Source of the DNA: an uncultured Actinomycetes bacterium
GTDB taxonomy: Bacteria > Actinomycetota > Actinomycetes > Nanopelagicales > Nanopelagicaceae
DNA length: 37,381 nucleotides
Assembly: GCA_903921405.1 (NCBI GenBank)
Contig: CAIXPV010000167.1
Coordinates: 1-37,381, forward strand
Reading direction: 5' to 3'
This document shows, piece after piece, positions 34,800 to 37,381 of this stretch. The notes under the pieces are model-generated. The model saw only the letters and a list, made by a program, of their open reading frames with translations. It searched no databases and was not told the origin of the DNA. A program made the translations under genes and the position numbers. The stretch's first letter is position 1. Every line of letters begins with the position of its first letter.

Positions 34800-36236
34800 T
34801 TAACCTATCCAGGCGTTAATTGGAGAAGATAGGAAATAGATCATAAATAATCCAGAAACAAGTAGAAGCAAAGGATGAATATCCTTGCGACGACCTTGTA
34901 CTAAACGAATTACAACGTGCGAAACAAATCCAGCACCAATACCCACTGAAATATTGTAGGTAAATGGCATCAGAATAATCGTTAAGAATGATGGAATTGC
35001 GATTCCGTAATCATCCCAATCAATATTCTTGATTTGTGTCATCATTAAGAAGCCTACAATCACCAACGCTGGAGTCGCTGCCTCATACGGAATAACTGCC
35101 ACAAGTGGAGCTAGGAAAGTAGTCAGTAAGAAGAGAACTCCGGTTACCACTGATGCAAGACCAGTGCGTGCTCCTTCTCCAACTCCTGCCGCTGATTCAA
35201 TGTAACTGGTATTAGATGAGATGCTTCCAGCGCCACCAGCAACGGCTGCTAATGAGTCAACTAAAAGGATGCGATCATTGTTTGGAATATCGCCATTCTT
35301 ATCAATTAAGCCAGCTTCATGACCGATGGCAGTAACTGTGCCAACAGTGTCAAAGAAGTCAGACAACATGAGAGTAAAGATAAAGAGAATTCCGGAAATC
35401 AACGAGATTCGATCAAATGAACCTAGGAGGTTGAATTGACCAAATAGACCAAAGTCAGGCTTGCCAACGATGTCGGATGGAATAGCTGGAACGTTTAGTC
35501 CCCAACCCTTCGCATTAACCGCACCTGTTGCACCATTAAAGTTCGGTCCGATTTTAAAGGCAGATTCAACGGCAATTGCGGCAACAGTTGCTGCAGCGAT
35601 TCCAATAAGAAGTGCGCCCTTGATCTTTTTTACCATCAAGGCGATTGTCAAGAAAAGACCAAATGCGAAGATGATAATTGGCCACCCAACTAATGTTCCG
35701 TTATCACCAAGGGTGACAGGAACGGGACCTGAACCGGTTTTACGTACGAAGCCGGCATCAACCAGACCAATGAGTGCGATAAATAGACCGATTCCAACTG
35801 AGATAGCAATCTTAAGTTGTGCTGGTACTGCCTTAAATACGGCAGTTCTAAATCCAGTTAAAACGAGGATGGTAATAATAAGACCTTCAATTACCACTAG
35901 ACCCATTGCATCTGCCCAAGACATCTTCGATGCGATTCCTACTGCAACGAAAGTATTGAGGCCAAGTCCTGTGGCAAGGGCTAATGGATAGTTACCAACT
36001 ACTCCCATAAGGATCGTCAGTATTCCTGCCATCAGCGCCGTCATGGCTGCAACTGCTGCCAAGTTTGGTGCATCTCCGCCGCCAAGGAACTTTCCATCGC
36101 CATCTTTTGCAAGGCCGATGATCAACGGATTAAGAGCCACGATGTATGCCATTGTGAAAAATGTGACGAAACCGCCACGAACTTCACGAGCTACGGTTGA
36201 CCCACGTTCTGTGATTTTAAAATATGAATCGAGCAT
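34800..36236 (-). CDS. NCS2-family purine permease (AzgA-like)
   Basis: Proton-coupled uptake of a nucleobase, probably adenine, guanine or hypoxanthine. The protein (478 residues from ATG 36236) is polytopic, with about 12-14 membrane segments. COG2252/AzgA hallmarks are FFTMAYIVALNPLIIG, ATGLGLNTFVA, FFDTVGTVTAIGHEAGLID and SISSNTSYIESAAGVGEGARTG. The start is set by AAAGGGAT eight bases upstream; a longer opening to 36305 reads through the untranslated leader. Import of purines complements the de novo pyrimidine operon here. The exact substrate is not decidable from the sequence. Confidence 0.92.
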   Translation of the reverse strand: MLDSYFKITERGSTVAREVRGGFVTFFTMAYIVALNPLIIGLAKDGDGKFLGGGDAPNLAAVAAMTALMAGILTILMGVVGNYPLALATGLGLNTFVAVGIASKMSWADAMGLVVIEGLIITILVLTGFRTAVFKAVPAQLKIAISVGIGLFIALIGLVDAGFVRKTGSGPVPVTLGDNGTLVGWPIIIFAFGLFLTIALMVKKIKGALLIGIAAATVAAIAVESAFKIGPNFNGATGAVNAKGWGLNVPAIPSDIVGKPDFGLFGQFNLLGSFDRISLISGILFIFTLMLSDFFDTVGTVTAIGHEAGLIDKNGDIPNNDRILLVDSLAAVAGGAGSISSNTSYIESAAGVGEGARTGLASVVTGVLFLLTTFLAPLVAVIPYEAATPALVIVGFLMMTQIKNIDWDDYGIAIPSFLTIILMPFTYNISVGIGAGFVSHVVIRLVQGRRKDIHPLLLLVSGLFMIYFLSSPINAWIG

Positions 36237-36305
36237 GGATGATCCCTTTCTGTTTTGGTATCGGGGGTGTTTACGACCCCGTGTACGAACATTCGGCATG
36301 TACAA

Positions 36306-36338
36306 AGCCGAGGGAAGATAAGTAGGAGGTTATCGGCT
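36306..36338 (-). terminator. Weak hairpin after YczE-like gene
   Basis: AGCCGA and TCGGCT (minus-strand order) can pair around a 21-base loop just after the YczE-like stop, followed by TTTGT. The loop is long and the T-run short. The rest of the 100-base gap before the permease ATG (36237-36336) holds its leader with a TGTAC/GTACA repeat (36282-36304). No known riboswitch fold is recognised. Confidence 0.25.
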
Positions 36339-37005
36339 ACTTAGCGGTATACCGAGACACCACACCTAGAGCGACGGCGATAGATTGCCCGATCAATCCA
36401 GCGAAAAGCAAGGTTCCAAGGCCTACATTTCCTCCTAAGAGGGCTCCTAATACGACAACGCTGCTCTCAATGGCAAATCTCACTCGGCCAACCCGAACCC
36501 CTGTGCGACGGTGAAGTGCGGTCATGAGGCCATCTCTGGGTCCTGGTCCGAGTCCACAGGTGATGTACAAACTGGTGGCAATGCCCACGGCACCTACTCC
36601 AACTAGAGAGTAGATGATCCCTACAAAGTAGTTGTGCTGTAGTGGAATCACCGAGACACCGATTTGAATTGCAACGGCAATAACAAGAATATTTGAAATT
36701 GTTCCAAAGCCAGGTTTTTCTCGCAGTGGAATCCATGCCAACAAGACAACGGTACTCAAAATTAAAGTCGACCACCCCATGGTTATGTCTGCGCGACGTG
36801 CTACTCCCTGAGCTAAAACCGACCATGGGGCATTTCCAATATTTCCTTGAATCAGCAATGAATCACCTATGCCAAAGATAAAGAGTCCGCCGAAAAGAAT
36901 CATTACTCGATTCAGTGAAAGATCCCAACGGCCATTGGCTGTCCAGGGTGTCTTAGGAACGCTCTTGTGGGGTCGGAAGAACTCCATGATCGAATTGGTA
37001 GACAT
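36337..37005 (-). CDS. YczE/YitT-like integral membrane protein
   Basis: A 222-residue membrane protein with about five hydrophobic segments after a short charged N-terminus. GNIGNAPWSVLAQGVARR, TCGLGPGPRDGLMTALHRRTG and the GxxLGG-type glycine pattern near the end match the YczE family (COG2364). Its biochemical role is not established; family members are sometimes called putative transporters or regulators of surface functions. The ATG lies six bases after TAGACT on the minus strand. It is divergent from the DUF554 gene and upstream of the purine permease. Confidence 0.8.
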   Translation of the reverse strand: MSTNSIMEFFRPHKSVPKTPWTANGRWDLSLNRVMILFGGLFIFGIGDSLLIQGNIGNAPWSVLAQGVARRADITMGWSTLILSTVVLLAWIPLREKPGFGTISNILVIAVAIQIGVSVIPLQHNYFVGIIYSLVGVGAVGIATSLYITCGLGPGPRDGLMTALHRRTGVRVGRVRFAIESSVVVLGALLGGNVGLGTLLFAGLIGQSIAVALGVVSRYTAK

Positions 37006-37011
37006 CAGGGG

Positions 37012-37017
37012 AGTCTA
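37012..37017 (-). promoter_or_regulatory. -10 box TAGACT for leaderless YczE-like gene
   Basis: On the minus strand TAGACT ends exactly six bases before the ATG at 37005, without a Shine-Dalgarno. It belongs to a divergent promoter pair with the DUF554 gene. Confidence 0.55.
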
Positions 37018-37032
37018 ACCCACTTCATGATG

Positions 37033-37061
37033 TTGCGCCGATAATCAAATCTGCGTAGCCT
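37033..37061 (+). promoter_or_regulatory. Promoter TTGCGC-17-TAGCCT for leaderless DUF554 gene
   Basis: TTGCGC (37033-37038) and TAGCCT (37056-37061) are 17 bases apart, the only leaderless case here with a recognisable -35. TAGCCT ends exactly six bases before the ATG at 37068. Confidence 0.6.
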
Positions 37062-37067
37062 GCAACA

Positions 37068-37381
37068 ATGTTTCCGGGAATTGGCACTGTAATTAATGTT
37101 GTAACGATCATCGCTGGAGCATCAATCGGTGTTTTAGTTGGCAATCGCATGTCGATCAAGACGCGCATATTGCTCACCGACGTTTTAGGACTTGTAACAC
37201 TTCTAGGAGCAGCATCTGCTCTCATGGCCATGTGGTCGTCGAGATTTAACTTAGCTTTTCCCAAAGGCTGGCCGCTGCTTGTTGTTCTTGGTTCACTTCT
37301 CATTGGAGGTCTAGCCGGATCTGCTTTGCAGTTAGAGGATAAGTTGGACACGTTGGGGGAGACTCTTCGCCGGCGTTTTAA
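37068..37381 (+). CDS. DUF554 membrane protein (3' end outside window)
   Basis: The first 104 residues of a membrane protein whose frame is still open at the end of the window. It opens FPGIGTVINVVTIIAGASIGVLVGNR, matching DUF554 (YdfK/YqgA) proteins, which begin with a short GxGTxxN segment and glycine-rich helices. Three hydrophobic segments are visible, the last with GSLLIGGLAG before the charged QLEDKLDTLGETLRRRF, also a DUF554 feature. Complete family members have about 230 residues. The function is unknown. A large open frame on the opposite strand over the same bases is judged a shadow. Confidence 0.82.
   Translation, partial: MFPGIGTVINVVTIIAGASIGVLVGNRMSIKTRILLTDVLGLVTLLGAASALMAMWSSRFNLAFPKGWPLLVVLGSLLIGGLAGSALQLEDKLDTLGETLRRRF

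Noticed and set aside
36237-36336. Purine riboswitch for the NCS2 permease
   Set aside because: The conserved purine-aptamer core and its loop-loop kissing sequences are not present on the minus strand.
37025-37351. A 108-codon open frame on the minus strand at the right end
   Set aside because: It lies opposite the DUF554 gene, whose N-terminus, promoter spacing and hydrophobic pattern are convincing; the minus frame has low-complexity composition and no family resemblance.
1-37381. CRISPR arrays, insertion sequences, tRNAs or phage genes
   Set aside because: No regularly spaced repeats, transposase or integrase motifs, or tRNA-like cloverleaf sequences were recognised while reading both strands; the genes are core housekeeping functions.

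Overview
This window looks like a chromosomal piece of a small-genome, moderate-GC actinobacterium. The gene order (alaS, ruvX, mltG, aroE-C-K-B-Q, efp, nusB, a BldD-type regulator, pyrR-B-C, carA-B, pyrD, pyrF, mihF/gmk, rpoZ, coaBC, metK, priA, def, fmt, rsmB, rpe, hisE-G) is the classical actinobacterial housekeeping order. Actinobacteria-specific markers are mIHF, a BldD homologue, a PriA lacking helicase motifs, an EF-P with a PGKGP loop and a UNG with a GQDPYP motif. AT-leaning codon use, stop/start overlaps and almost no intergenic DNA suggest a streamlined lineage such as the freshwater acI group (Nanopelagicales). That placement is inference. No mobile element, CRISPR, tRNA or rRNA was seen, and no gene-free stretch exceeds about 130 bases.

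Layout. 1-3839: end of aspS, a DUF948 membrane protein and alaS. 3848-9751: ruvX, mltG and the shikimate genes aroE, aroC, aroK, aroB, aroQ, with an A24 prepilin-peptidase-like gene between aroE and aroC. 9835-10817: efp and nusB. 10806-11303 (minus): BldD-like regulator. 11385-21053: a complete UMP pathway except pyrE (pyrR, pyrB, pyrC, carA, carB, pyrK, pyrD, pyrF), preceded by a PyrR-binding RNA element. 21083-23432: an mIHF-guanylate kinase fusion, rpoZ and coaBC. 23438-29355: metK, priA, def, fmt, rsmB. 29365-30922: rpe, then an FMN riboswitch and a RibM-type riboflavin transporter. 30935-34752: hisE, hisG, serB (minus), an orphan ABC ATPase, ung. 34800-37005 (minus): an NCS2 purine permease and a YczE-like membrane protein. 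From 37068: start of a DUF554 protein that runs off the window.

The genes supply aromatic amino acids, pyrimidines, CoA, SAM, histidine and serine, plus basic translation and DNA functions. Regulation visible in the DNA comprises the PyrR element, which buries the pyrR Shine-Dalgarno; the FMN riboswitch; and a recurrent TANNNT box exactly six bases before nine start codons, which points to widespread leaderless transcription.

The most unusual items are the in-frame mIHF-Gmk fusion, the precise leaderless-promoter signature, and a BldD homologue that keeps the charged residues of the c-di-GMP signature with altered neighbours. I found no evidence for a defence system or another unknown multi-gene system; this is mainly core genome.
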